DNA of 64,000 bases from Lachnospiraceae bacterium (GCA_014804755.1 JAAUZE010000003.1:210309-274308); one strand, 5' to 3'; shown: positions 45,133 through 53,995, counted from the stretch's first letter. The notes: generated by a model from the letters alone, not told the origin. Numbers and translations are program-made.

Positions 45133-45885
45133 ATGAAAAAAGCAATTATCACAGATTTGGATCGAACCTTGCTTCACACAGATAAGACCGTGTCGGAATA
45201 TACGTGCGCTATCCTAAAAAAGTGTCATGATAGGGGAATCATTCTTATGGCGGCAACGGCCCGCCCGGAAAGAGCTATATTAACCTATCATAATCAAATT
45301 GGCTTTGAGGCGATAACTACATTAAATGGCGCAAGGATTATTTTGCCACATGGTATTATTGAAAATGGTATTACGCCATCCAGTGCAGAACACATTTTGA
45401 AAAAGGTAATTATGATACCTGATTTGGTTTTGTCAATGGAGACAGGAAAAGGCATTTTTTCAAATGTTTCAATTCCGGAATGGGATGCTACCGTTTTTAG
45501 TGGATTTCCTGCTTTGCCTACGGAAAGCATTATATATAAGCTGTTGCTTAGCGGTAAAACAAGTAATATACAACAGGAAGTGAAAAAGGCGTTAACCATA
45601 GATACTTACATGACGGTGGCAGAGGGTAAATTAATACAGATAATGAGTACCGCGGCAACCAAATGGAATGGAATCAAGACAATGTTGAAAGCGGTAGGTG
45701 TCAGGCAGAATGACGCCATATATTTCGGAGACGATAATGATGATATAGAAGCAATAAAGAATTGCGGTGTGGGTGTTGCTGTTTCCAATGCTATTGACGA
45801 GGTTCTTGATGCTGCAGATTTTATAACAGAAAGTAACGATATGGATGGCGTAGCTCAATACATTGAGAAAAAGATTCTCGTATAG
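45133..45885 (+). CDS. Cof-type HAD-IIB hydrolase
   Basis: 250 residues. HAD motif I is AIITDLDRTLLH (residues 4-15), motif II in LMAATARP, and motifs III/IV are the late Lys region TKWNGIKTML and YFGDDNDDIEAIKNCGVGVAV. The cap lies between about 80 and 180. The family dephosphorylates sugar phosphates and similar small molecules; the substrate here is unknown. This gene marks the start of visibly AT-richer DNA that continues to the window end. Confidence 0.9.
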   Translation: MKKAIITDLDRTLLHTDKTVSEYTCAILKKCHDRGIILMAATARPERAILTYHNQIGFEAITTLNGARIILPHGIIENGITPSSAEHILKKVIMIPDLVLSMETGKGIFSNVSIPEWDATVFSGFPALPTESIIYKLLLSGKTSNIQQEVKKALTIDTYMTVAEGKLIQIMSTAATKWNGIKTMLKAVGVRQNDAIYFGDDNDDIEAIKNCGVGVAVSNAIDEVLDAADFITESNDMDGVAQYIEKKILV

Positions 45886-45999
45886 CATTGTGCAGAAAAG
45901 GTGGATCAAGTTCGGCTTGTTGGGTATTGGAAAATCCCATTGTAAGGCAAGGGCACTTTTCAATATACAATACGATAAATTACAGAAGGAACGAAGTTT

Positions 46000-46686
46000 A
46001 TGGCATCATGGATCATACATTTAAGAGTTGCACAGCAACTCTACCGAAAACTGAATATGGAATCCATAAACGAATTTGTTTTAGGAAATATTGCACCTGA
46101 TAGTGGTATACCGTCAAAAGACGGTTCTGGCTTTATTCCTGACGCGGCAGTTTCGCACTTCCGGTCGTTAGATGAAAACGGTATCAAGAATATACATGAG
46201 GAGCAGTTCATCCGACAATACTTTACACCGGCGCATCGTCTATCATACAGTAAAAAGGAATACGCTTTCTTCCTCGGCTATCTGACACACCTGCTCACAG
46301 ATAAAATCTGGGCAAGAGAAATCGTTTATTCTGCAAAAGAAAAGCAAAGTGTGCTATTTTACACCAACCGCGAACTGTTCTGGCAGACAATCAAGAAGGA
46401 CTGGTATGACCTCGACTTTATGTATTTGAAATCGAATCCTTCGTTTGAAGCTTTCTGCATTTATCGTGAGAGCAAAGACATTAGAAACACCTATGTTGAT
46501 TTTTTCTCGGAAAATGCTTTTGAAGAACGCAGATCGTTTATTCTGAGTTTTTATGCTGATGGTGTTGCAAACATTGAGGAACATAACACTTATCTATCAA
46601 AAGAGGAATTAGATGTGTTTGTAACTTCCGCCGTGAACGAGATTATCACGCAACTTCAATTGGATCTGTTAAAGCCGCTAGGATAG
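46000..46686 (+). CDS. Zinc-dependent phospholipase C-like protein
   Basis: 228 residues. The pattern of metal ligands matches the bacterial zinc phospholipase C/S1-P1 nuclease-like family (PF00882): WIIHLRVAQQL near the N-terminus, FVLGNIAPDSG, AAVSHFRS and GYLTHLLTDKIW. There is no signal peptide, so unlike secreted phospholipases it is probably cytoplasmic. The C-terminal part is helical and acidic. Start behind AGAAGGAACG. The true substrate is unknown. Confidence 0.8.
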   Translation: MASWIIHLRVAQQLYRKLNMESINEFVLGNIAPDSGIPSKDGSGFIPDAAVSHFRSLDENGIKNIHEEQFIRQYFTPAHRLSYSKKEYAFFLGYLTHLLTDKIWAREIVYSAKEKQSVLFYTNRELFWQTIKKDWYDLDFMYLKSNPSFEAFCIYRESKDIRNTYVDFFSENAFEERRSFILSFYADGVANIEEHNTYLSKEELDVFVTSAVNEIITQLQLDLLKPLG

Positions 46687-46740
46687 CAACCATGACAGGA
46701 TGGCATTTTACCGTTATTGAGGTGAAGGAGGTAAAGCAAT

Positions 46741-47199
46741 ATGAGCAGCTATATCATGGACATGAGGAAATATGTCGGGCATCAAACGATCATCCAATGC
46801 GCGGCCAGTATCCTATGCATCAACGAACAGGGACAATTACTTTTGGGTCGGAGGACGGATAACCATAAATGGGGTTATGCCGGCGGCTCTGTTGAAATCG
46901 ATGAAAAAGTGGAAGATTGCGCCAAAAGAGAGTTCCTTGAAGAAATGGGGCTGATCGCCGATGAAATCGAGTTTTTCTGCGTAAACTCAGGACCGGAAAC
47001 GCATTATGTATATCCGAATGGCGATGAAGTGTCCAACATTGAAATCATCTATTTATGCCGTAAGTATCATGGGCAATTAAAAAATCAGGACGGAGAAATG
47101 GAGGAATTACGTTTCTTTTCCGTAGAAGAGATTGATTTAGAGGAAATATCACCGCCTATCCGCCGTGTAGTAGAACTGTATATCGAGAGATATCGTTGA
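46741..47199 (+). CDS. NUDIX hydrolase
   Basis: 152 residues with a complete Nudix box, GGSVEIDEKVEDCAKREFLE followed by EMG (about residues 45-67), which carries the metal-binding glutamates. The N-terminus includes IIQCAASILCINEQGQLLLG. Members hydrolyse nucleoside diphosphate derivatives; the substrate is not predictable here. Start follows GTGAAGGAGG. The stop is 47 bp before a broken HAD gene. Confidence 0.92.
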   Translation: MSSYIMDMRKYVGHQTIIQCAASILCINEQGQLLLGRRTDNHKWGYAGGSVEIDEKVEDCAKREFLEEMGLIADEIEFFCVNSGPETHYVYPNGDEVSNIEIIYLCRKYHGQLKNQDGEMEELRFFSVEEIDLEEISPPIRRVVELYIERYR

Positions 47200-47246
47200 A
47201 TTGTGATCTGTCAAAAATAGGAACATCTAAAAAGGGAGGACTGCGA

Positions 47247-47778
47247 GTGGTTAAAGCGGTATTGATAGATTTTTATGGCACAGTCGTGCATGAAGACGGG
47301 GAAATCATTAAAAAAATCACAGAAAAGATTATTGAAACCGGCAGCGTGGATGATGGGAAACAAATCGGGGGCTTTTGGTGGAATGAATTTCAGACAATGT
47401 TCATGAATGCTTATGGGGCGGCATTTGAAACCCAGAGAGAGAGCTGGAATACCAATCTTTATTGTTTCCAATATTGACAGAGCCGACCTGTTAAGCGCGT
47501 TGGAGTATCATGGACTAAAGCCGGCCGGCGCGTTTACAAGTGAAGATGCGAAATCATATAAGCCCCGGAAAGAGTTATTTGAGCTGGCGCTGTGGTCAAC
47601 GGGGCTAAAAGCAAGTGAGGTAGTTCATATAGGAGATTCTTTCACAAGCGATGTAAAAGGTGCAGGTACATTGGGTATCCACACAATATGGGTGAACAGG
47701 GGGAGAAAGGAAGTTCCTTTAGGCGTCACCGCAATCGGAAATTTACTGGAAGCATATCATACGGATTATTTTAAGTGA
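47247..47778 (+). pseudogene. HAD-family hydrolase, disrupted by an internal deletion and frameshift
   Basis: The 5' part starts at GTG 47247 behind GGGAGGA and reads VVKAVLIDFYGTVVHEDGE (HAD motif I) to AAFETQRE near 47440. The coding signal then continues in another frame as GIPIFIVSNIDRADLL, EDAKSYKPRKELFELAL and VVHIGDSFTSDVKGAG (motifs II to IV) up to the stop at 47776-47778. The cap region that should separate the two parts (about 60 residues) is missing, and the join is out of frame. It is therefore a decayed gene, with no functional product expected. Confidence 0.82.
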
Positions 47779-47796
47779 TGGAGTCTGGGAAGGAAT

Positions 47797-48798
47797 CTAC
47801 TGTTTTATATATCTTTGATTTTTACTATTAGGCTTATCAGGCAAAGTCATCCTGATAACGCCTAATTCCATTGCTGGATTAATATAATTTTTGCGAAGCG
47901 TTTCTTTAGATTTTAGTCCAAGTGCTTCCATAATGGCATTCGAAGTATATGGAACATCATACTCCATCACCTCAAGCATACGCCTTACATATTCAGAAGT
48001 ATCTAAATTGGCTTTATGAACCTGTGTAATGACTTCGTCTAATGTTTGGTTTATCATGTCCAGCATAAATTCAATGAAAGCATCAGAATTTCCATTAATG
48101 TGACATTTCGCTATTGCATCGTAATAATCTGACTGAAATTTTTCAAGCTGGCTTTCAAGCGGAATATATTCAAAAACATTTCTCCATCTATAAAGAATCA
48201 CCGTATGCCACAATCTTGCCATTCTACCATTCCCGTCAGCAAACGGATGAATGAAAACAAACTCATAGTGAAAAACTGCAGACATGATAAGTGGATGTAC
48301 GGTTTCTTCATTTCTACTTACCCATGATAATAGTTCTTTTATCAAGCCACTTATCCTGTTAGGTGGTGGTGCAACAAAAATACATTTATCACCTGAAAAT
48401 ACGCCTTCTTCTTCTTTTCTAAATTCTCCTGATTCATTCACTGTTCTGTAAGTCATGATTCCGTGTATTTTTTTCAAATCAGAAATGCTTGAGGGGTTTA
48501 TTTCCGGAATCTTTTCATATGCAGCATATGCATTCTTAACCTCTTGTATTTCTTTCTGATCTCCTAATACAAGATGGCCGTTTATAACATCTCTGACTTC
48601 CGAAAGAGATAAAGAATTCGCCTCTATCCTCAGCGATGAGTGAATGGATCTGATTCTGTTATTCCTTCTCAAGTGAGGTCTTGACGTGAGTTCCTTGTGA
48701 CTGCCGATTTTTCCGACCTTTTCAGATATATCAGAAACAAGTTCCAGCATTCTGTTTGAAATTGTGTAGGGGGGTACATAATCGCTCATTTCCATCAC
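47797..48798 (-). CDS. Fic family protein
   Basis: 333 residues on the reverse strand, the only reverse gene in the 45-64 kb region. The Fic core HPFADGNGRMAR (about residues 183-194) is complete, so AMP transfer from ATP to a protein hydroxyl is possible. An N-terminal inhibitory helix motif SSLRIEAN (about 54-61) suggests the self-inhibited class II architecture. A C-terminal winged helix (SNAIMEALGLKSKETLRKNY) ends the protein, as in the large Fic group of Firmicutes. No separate antitoxin gene is next to it. Confidence 0.92.
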   Translation of the reverse strand: MMEMSDYVPPYTISNRMLELVSDISEKVGKIGSHKELTSRPHLRRNNRIRSIHSSLRIEANSLSLSEVRDVINGHLVLGDQKEIQEVKNAYAAYEKIPEINPSSISDLKKIHGIMTYRTVNESGEFRKEEEGVFSGDKCIFVAPPPNRISGLIKELLSWVSRNEETVHPLIMSAVFHYEFVFIHPFADGNGRMARLWHTVILYRWRNVFEYIPLESQLEKFQSDYYDAIAKCHINGNSDAFIEFMLDMINQTLDEVITQVHKANLDTSEYVRRMLEVMEYDVPYTSNAIMEALGLKSKETLRKNYINPAMELGVIRMTLPDKPNSKNQRYIKQ

Positions 48799-48800
48799 TC

Positions 48801-48836
48801 CATCTTGCTTATTATCTTACTTACTATCTTACTCAT
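48801..48836. repeat. Three 12-bp tandem repeats at the 5' end of the fic gene
   Basis: CATCTTGCTTAT, TATCTTACTTAC and TATCTTACTCAT follow one another at 48801-48812, 48813-48824 and 48825-48836. Read on the reverse strand they lie immediately upstream of the fic start codon and include its ribosome-binding region. They may be an operator array or a slippage tract that varies the leader. Confidence 0.7.
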
Positions 48837-48942
48837 TTTTACATAATTATCAATAGTCTGATACCCGAAAATATCAATTTTTATTCTATAATCGATATGA
48901 ATAAAGGTAATTTCATTCAGTTCACACAGTTCGCTCATATTG

Positions 48943-48951
48943 TGATATAAT
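48943..48951 (+). promoter_or_regulatory. Extended -10 promoter of the small exported protein gene
   Basis: TGATATAAT, a perfect TATAAT (48946-48951) with a TGn extension, lies 35 bp before the ATG at 48987, which has GCGAAGGAG as ribosome binding site. Confidence 0.55.
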
Positions 48952-48986
48952 GAGCGCAAAGAAAAAACAAGCGAAGGAGTACAGCT

Positions 48987-49262
48987 ATGAAGAAAAAGAA
49001 GGTAATCATTTGCGTGGCTGTAGTTGTCATATTGTGGCTTGGATCAGGGGTGCTTGATTTTTTCAGAGTAAAGTCCTTTGAAAGACCTTTATTTTGTATT
49101 GCGACAGAGACCTATGATGATGGCGGCTCGGGGCATTATGTTGGTTTGGGTTATTCCGTCGATATAAAAGGTAATTTTATGCCGGAAGAGGAATTACCGG
49201 GTGTGACGGAATACAGTTACTATGTTTTGGGAATTAAAATGAACTCAGGAATACGGGATTGA
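48987..49262 (+). CDS. Small membrane-anchored or exported protein of unknown function
   Basis: 91 residues. A basic start (MKKKK) and one hydrophobic helix (VIICVAVVVILWLGSGVLDFF) suggest an uncleaved signal anchor. The remaining 65 residues (ETYDDGGSGHYVGLGYSVDI; YSYYVLGIKMN) would face outside. No known domain is recognised. It has its own promoter and ribosome binding site and is followed 24 bp later by a NUDIX gene. Confidence 0.7.
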   Translation: MKKKKVIICVAVVVILWLGSGVLDFFRVKSFERPLFCIATETYDDGGSGHYVGLGYSVDIKGNFMPEEELPGVTEYSYYVLGIKMNSGIRD

Positions 49263-49286
49263 CAGATAAAGCGGCAGGGGGAGAAA

Positions 49287-49817
49287 ATGAAATTAACAGA
49301 TAGAAAGGCGGGGGCAATCATGGCAGGTTCAGATTGGGTAATGCCGACACATATTATTGCGGCGGCGGGAATCGTCATAAATGAAAAAGACGAGGTCCTT
49401 ATGGTAAAAACACCTAATGCCGGCTGGGTGTTTCCAGGAGGACAGGTTGAGGTAGGTGAAAATGTGATCGATGCCGTAAAAAGAGAGGTTATGGAAGAAG
49501 CTGGTGTTGATATTGAGGTAGGAGAAGTCTTTTGTATTTCCTCCAATACCGGAAAACATCCCGGTTATAACGGCGTAAAAGAAATACCAACCAAAATCAT
49601 GCTGGATTTCATATGCAGAGCAAAAGGCGGGACGCCGAGACCTTCTGATGAAAATTCGGAATCCCGGTATGTTTCAAAGGATAAAGTATTGGAGATGATG
49701 CAGACACCGGCGTATATTGAGAGGTATCAGGCATTTTTGGAGTATTCCGGCAGACCAATTTATATGGAATATGTTACTAAGCCGTCTTTTGAATTAAAAT
49801 TGAGACGAACGATCTGA
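49287..49817 (+). CDS. NUDIX hydrolase
   Basis: 176 residues, start behind GGGGGAGAAA. A complete Nudix box GGQVEVGENVIDAVKREVME continues into EAGVDIE (about residues 50-76). The N-terminus has IIAAAGIVINEKDEVLMVKT. An extra C-terminal helix of about 45 residues follows. The last bases of this gene and its trailer are duplicated at 52511-52543. Substrate unknown. Confidence 0.92.
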   Translation: MKLTDRKAGAIMAGSDWVMPTHIIAAAGIVINEKDEVLMVKTPNAGWVFPGGQVEVGENVIDAVKREVMEEAGVDIEVGEVFCISSNTGKHPGYNGVKEIPTKIMLDFICRAKGGTPRPSDENSESRYVSKDKVLEMMQTPAYIERYQAFLEYSGRPIYMEYVTKPSFELKLRRTI

Positions 49818-49822
49818 GAGCG
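49790..49822 (+). repeat. 33-bp direct repeat, left copy
   Basis: Covers the last codons of the NUDIX gene and a few following bases. An identical copy is at 52511-52543. The two copies bracket the tandem repeats, the 689-residue lipoprotein gene and the group II intron-like segment. Confidence 0.9.
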
Positions 49823-49834
49823 TCAAGGGAGAAA

Positions 49835-49873
49835 ATGATGCAAATATGATGCAAATATAATGCAAATATAATG
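49835..49873. repeat. 11-bp tandem repeat, three copies and a partial fourth
   Basis: ATGATGCAAAT, ATGATGCAAAT and ATAATGCAAAT, then a partial ATAATGC, start at 49835, 49846, 49857 and 49868. They lie in the leader upstream of the lipoprotein gene, at nearly one helical turn per unit, which could bend DNA or bind a protein cooperatively. Confidence 0.75.
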
Positions 49874-49933
49874 CGCGGAGGGTTTAAAATAATATAGTAT
49901 TTTTGCAAAATGAGAGGAAATGTAGGTGGTATT

Positions 49934-52003
49934 ATGAAAAACTTATTATTAAAAAGGTATCTGATTTTGGGATTATTGATCGCATTTGGCGGGGCAGGCG
50001 TTTTAGCAGGATGTGGGAAAAAAGAATATCAGCAGGAAGGCAGCGCGTCTGTCGGACAGGATTTCTCTGGTGAAGAGGAATATCCGCAGAAAAATGGGGA
50101 GCCTGTTGAACAGAATTTCTCTATCGGGGAGGAATTGCAGTGGAAATCAGATTTCGGCTGGCAGTATTTTCCACAGGAGGAAAGTGCGGACAGTGAGCTG
50201 GCAGGGTGTTTTAAAGCGGAAACAAATAGCTTGCGGGATGGTGATGTGATAGAGGTTTACCATGATGTGTTGTCGGAAGAGGCATTCTTTGCGTTGATAA
50301 ACAGTCAGGCAAAAGACTTGACGGAAGAATATCCGGACAAAAGAGTGTTTTGCCGGGTAAATTGCAGTACGGAAATAGACCAGTTTGTTCAACTGGATAC
50401 AGAAATGATGCACCGGATGTATCTTAGGATGAATGACAGCGTTTATATTTTGTATACAGAGATGGAGAGGGAAAAATGGCAGGATTTTCTGGAAGCGTGG
50501 CTGTTTACATCCAATCTGCAATGGAATGAGGCAGCAGTGTTAAATGAAAATGGGACTGTGGAGGATCACTTTGACTACTCAAAAGATTATATACCGAAAA
50601 GTTTATGGAACTATTTCCAATATGAAGGAAATTGTATGAGAGTAGATGCGAATATCCTTCTTTTTCACAGGCAGAAAGACGGATTTTACTTCAAACTGGA
50701 ATGGGGAGATGAGGAGGAAAAATGCGTGGAGGAAGTAGTTTTGCACTCTGCAGACATTGATTTAGAGCATGATAGTTGGGAAGAAGCAGTTTCCTATTTT
50801 GAGAATAGGTATCCAGACATGAACAGTTTGGAAGCATATCTTTATGGAGAACGTACACTCTGGAATTTTGAGGGAGAGATATCGGATTCAGTTTTCTACA
50901 AAGTGGAAGAGTCGGAAGTCAGTCATGGATTTTTTCAACAAAATGGCAAGACGTTTGAAGTTCTCAGTCAGGGAAAGTCAGGCTATCATAATATGGTTGA
51001 TACAATGAGAAGTAATACGGGTTACGATTATAATGCCTGTCTTTTATGGGAACGGGAAGAAGATGGCAGTATGGCATATGAAGATAATCTGGAGGGAAAC
51101 TATTCTTATGTCATAGATTTGGGAAGTGAAAAGATCGTGCGAATTCAGGCAGAAATCATGGAAATAGAGGAAGGTGAACTGAGCAATGTTATTTACGGAG
51201 TGAAGATCGTTGACGAAAAAGAGAATCAAGTATTGCAAGAGTTGGAAGTAAACTCTTCCTATTCGCATGAATCGCCTTTTTCTTTTGAAGATTTTAATGC
51301 GGACGGCTATCTCGACCTTACTGTGGAATATTTTTATGGGGCAAACGGCGGCACGGCAAGTCATTATATTTTCAGCCCGTCCAAAGAGGAATTTGTAGAG
51401 TTGGATTCGGAGCTTGATTATTTTGGAATGTATGGTGTAGACAGCGAAACAAGAAGACTGTATATGCACTATCATGGTTCGGCAATCAGCGGTACGGAAA
51501 TCACCTATCAGTGGAAAAATGAGATGGACTATGAAAAGATAAGACAGTTTGACCATGATAGTGTGGACGATGGCGTGCAGGTAACCATTCTCCGTTATGA
51601 AAACGGAAAGGAGGAGACACTTTCCGATTATCTGTATTCAGAGGAAGAATATATCGAGCGTTTAAGTGATATCTGGGGTACATATGAAGAGGATTTTATC
51701 TGGGAAAAAGAAGTAACTGACCGGACTACCGGGAAAAAGTATACGATCCGCTATGCGGAGGTTTTTCTTCCGCTGGAAGCGGAGATGAATAATGGAATAT
51801 ATTATGACGGACGGATTTATGTTTATGATGAGGACACTTATCTGGTCAGTGTGACGCATTCGGAGATTATTGACCAGTCAGAAAGTATTGAATGGGAAGA
51901 TGGTGGTGAGGATACGGAGCCGATGATGGTTATTCATTATACGGAAGGCGGTTATTCGGGGTATTATCTGCGGGGGCTGATTGTGCCGGATTATAATGAA
52001 TAA
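49934..52003 (+). CDS. Large lipoprotein of unknown function
   Basis: The ATG at 49934 (GTAGGTGG upstream; an ATG at 49910 is also in frame) gives 689 residues. A lipoprotein signal ends in the lipobox LAGC (MKNLLLKRYLILGLLIAFGG then AGVLAGC). The mature protein is acidic and beta-rich with many Tyr and Glu. FEDFNADGYLDLTVEYFYG (about residue 454) looks like a calcium-binding FG-GAP/VCBS-type loop. No enzyme motif is seen. It lies inside a segment bounded by 33-bp direct repeats and so was probably acquired separately from its neighbours. Confidence 0.85.
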   Translation: MKNLLLKRYLILGLLIAFGGAGVLAGCGKKEYQQEGSASVGQDFSGEEEYPQKNGEPVEQNFSIGEELQWKSDFGWQYFPQEESADSELAGCFKAETNSLRDGDVIEVYHDVLSEEAFFALINSQAKDLTEEYPDKRVFCRVNCSTEIDQFVQLDTEMMHRMYLRMNDSVYILYTEMEREKWQDFLEAWLFTSNLQWNEAAVLNENGTVEDHFDYSKDYIPKSLWNYFQYEGNCMRVDANILLFHRQKDGFYFKLEWGDEEEKCVEEVVLHSADIDLEHDSWEEAVSYFENRYPDMNSLEAYLYGERTLWNFEGEISDSVFYKVEESEVSHGFFQQNGKTFEVLSQGKSGYHNMVDTMRSNTGYDYNACLLWEREEDGSMAYEDNLEGNYSYVIDLGSEKIVRIQAEIMEIEEGELSNVIYGVKIVDEKENQVLQELEVNSSYSHESPFSFEDFNADGYLDLTVEYFYGANGGTASHYIFSPSKEEFVELDSELDYFGMYGVDSETRRLYMHYHGSAISGTEITYQWKNEMDYEKIRQFDHDSVDDGVQVTILRYENGKEETLSDYLYSEEEYIERLSDIWGTYEEDFIWEKEVTDRTTGKKYTIRYAEVFLPLEAEMNNGIYYDGRIYVYDEDTYLVSVTHSEIIDQSESIEWEDGGEDTEPMMVIHYTEGGYSGYYLRGLIVPDYNE

Positions 52004-52093
52004 AATATGGTCTGGGATAAAATCGGAAGTATAAATTGGTAGAGGGCAAAACTGCGAAAAGTATCTTGTTAAGGTTATAAGCTCGGGGAAGTC

Positions 52094-52508
52094 GTGCGAA
52101 GCACACCCTAAAGTTGAAATACTAGGAAAAGATACCTAGAGATAGGTGTTGTGTGTGACAGTGCGGGTGGGGTTGCCATACGGTTAGAATGACCAAATAG
52201 GCGGTCTGACAAAATTCCGAATGTACGACTCTAAACGAATGGCTGGTAGAAAAGCCAGTGTACCAATGGGTACGTAGGTGGGGTAAAGTAAAAGTTGTTA
52301 GTATGAAATACCCTCTGTGTTTACAGGACACTGGTATCTTGAGAGAACTCTTGAAGATAATACTTGCAGGGCTAAAGGAATGACCTAAGTGGTAACAATC
52401 CTAAGTTATGTGGAACGTGGAAAGCAACCAATACGGGAGCTGACTGTATCAGCGATAAAGTACCGTAGTTGTATCGAAAATGAAAAGGCTGAAAGAACCT
52501 TTTCTACA
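52094..52508 (+). mobile_element. Group II intron-like RNA segment, 5' part only
   Basis: The 572-bp gap 52004-52575 has no gene. From GTGCG at 52094, the typical group II intron 5' end, it is packed with local stems: CTAGG/CCTAG, TGGCT/AGCCA, GTACC/GGGTAC, GCTGA/TCAGC inside ACGG/CCGT, and GAAAAGG/CCTTTTC at the end. The general look fits domains I-IV of a bacterial group II intron. No reverse transcriptase gene and no clear domain V follow, so it would be an immobile remnant. The assignment is by pattern; another structured RNA cannot be excluded. Confidence 0.5.
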
Positions 52509-52510
52509 AT

Positions 52511-52543
52511 TGAATTAAAATTGAGACGAACGATCTGAGAGCG
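52511..52543 (+). repeat. 33-bp direct repeat, right copy
   Basis: Identical to 49790-49822, the end of the NUDIX gene. Here it stands outside any gene, directly after the intron-like segment and before the VOC gene. Confidence 0.9.
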
Positions 52544-52575
52544 GCAAAGAGCAGGAATGGGGGAGCTAAAGACCG

Positions 52576-52938
52576 ATGAAACTAAAAAATATACTGATTG
52601 TTGTGAAAGATATAGAAAGATCAAGGCAATTTTATCATGATCTGTTTGGTCTTGAGATGATACTGGACAATGACGGTAATATGATTTTAACAGAAGGTCT
52701 CGTACTTCAGAATGAAAAAATATGGAAAGAGTTTATCGGAAGAGAGATTATCCCGGAGAATCACTCCTGCGAACTCTATTTTGAGGAAAGAGATTTGGAA
52801 ACGTTTGTTCAAAAACTGGAAAAGCTGTATCCTTCCATTCAATATGTCAATCGACTTATGACGCATAGCTGGGGACAGAAAGTGATCCGCTTTTATGATC
52901 CGGATGGCAATTTGATCGAAGTGGGGACACCAAGGTAA
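52576..52938 (+). CDS. VOC-family (glyoxalase/bleomycin-resistance fold) protein
   Basis: 120 residues made of two beta-alpha-beta-beta-beta modules: KNILIVVKDIERSRQFYHDL at the N-terminus and HSWGQKVIRFYDPDGNLIEV at the C-terminus, where the final Glu is a typical metal ligand. Members bind or modify small molecules such as glutathione adducts, fosfomycin or bleomycin; the ligand here is unknown. Start behind GGGGGAGC. Confidence 0.9.
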   Translation: MKLKNILIVVKDIERSRQFYHDLFGLEMILDNDGNMILTEGLVLQNEKIWKEFIGREIIPENHSCELYFEERDLETFVQKLEKLYPSIQYVNRLMTHSWGQKVIRFYDPDGNLIEVGTPR

Positions 52939-53015
52939 TGGGACAGGAAGCGGTATAGAACAGCAAACGATAAATTGATGGGGAGAAAAGCAGTGAATTT
53001 GGGGAGGGTGGATAG

Positions 53016-53474
53016 ATGAATCTGAAGGTTGTAAGATATACAAAAGATAAAATACCGGATGTGTTGGATTTTGAAAGAAGGCTGAGGGAAGAGGAAGACT
53101 TTTGGGGTTGGGAAATTAATGATGACTATATTCAGGCTGTTGAGCGAAGCTTTGACGATCGTGCGTTTGCCGATTCCGTTTCTCTGCTGGCCTATGAGGA
53201 TGACGCAGTAATTGGAAGAATCGATTCCACAATGATTGCAAGTCATTTCGACGGTTCAAAAAAGGCATATCTGGATTGGATCTGTGTGATAAAAAGCTAT
53301 CGGCATCGGGGAGTTGCACAACGATTGCTGGCGGCGTTAAGAGAGATTCTTAAGAATTATCATATCGATACGCTGATCGCGCTGACTGCGGCAAATGAAG
53401 AAGCACAGCGTTTTTATAAGCAAGTTCCAAACTCTAAAATGCGGGATGTCGGTATTTGGATTGACATTGTATAA
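53016..53474 (+). CDS. GNAT-family acetyltransferase
   Basis: 152 residues. The GNAT fold is shown by AYLDWICVIKSYRHRGVAQR followed by LLAALREIL; HRGVAQ is the acetyl-CoA pyrophosphate loop (about residues 97-102). IALTAANEEAQRFYKQV follows near the C-terminus. Start behind GGGGAGGGTGG. The acceptor substrate is unknown. It is one of five intact GNAT genes within 10 kb. Confidence 0.9.
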   Translation: MNLKVVRYTKDKIPDVLDFERRLREEEDFWGWEINDDYIQAVERSFDDRAFADSVSLLAYEDDAVIGRIDSTMIASHFDGSKKAYLDWICVIKSYRHRGVAQRLLAALREILKNYHIDTLIALTAANEEAQRFYKQVPNSKMRDVGIWIDIV

Positions 53475-53533
53475 CGATCAGCTGATCGGAGAGCGGGACA
53501 GGGAAACGGATTGAATCTAAGGAGACAATTTCA

Positions 53534-53995
53534 ATGGACTTTAAGAGAACGGACGGTAAGAATCAGGATTTTATAGAGAATTGCAGACTTCTGGATATGG
53601 ATCTGGATAGGCGTGTTGGGAAAGTGGTAAAAAGAGAAAAGTATCAGAAATATAATCAACTGGATGAAATACAGGAAGCGATCGTGGTTTATGATGATCA
53701 TAAGGCGATCGGCGGCGGTGCGATCAGAAGATATGATGATGAAAACGTGGAATTAAAGAGAGTGTTTATCCATACGGAATATCAAGGACAGGGTATCGGA
53801 AGTAAACTGGTTTCCCTGCTGATCGAATGGGCCATGGAATTGGGATACCAAAGAATGATTCTGGAAACGGGGGAGTTGTTAGCAGAATCCTGTGCCGTAT
53901 ATAGAAAGCTGGGCTTTGAAGTCATACCCAATTACGGTCCCTATGTGAATATGCCGGAATCATTGTGTATGGCAAAGGATTTGAAAGGAAATTGA
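53534..53995 (+). CDS. GNAT-family acetyltransferase
   Basis: 153 residues. Motif [21 protein letters not shown], with QGQGIG as the acetyl-CoA loop, then [19 protein letters not shown] and [19 protein letters not shown]. The ending resembles the PhnO/YjdJ-like small GNATs. It is followed after 1 bp by the TIGR04076 gene, so the two are coupled. Start follows AAGGAGAC. Confidence 0.92.
   Translation: MDFKRTDGKNQDFIENCRLLDMDLDRRVGKVVKREKYQKYNQLDEIQEAIVVYDDHKAIGGGAIRRYDDENVELKRVFIHTEYQGQGIGSKLVSLLIEWAMELGYQRMILETGELLAESCAVYRKLGFEVIPNYGPYVNMPESLCMAKDLKGN

Noticed and set aside
48801-49873. CRISPR-like array
   Set aside because: The repeats are 11-12 bp and directly tandem, without spacers.
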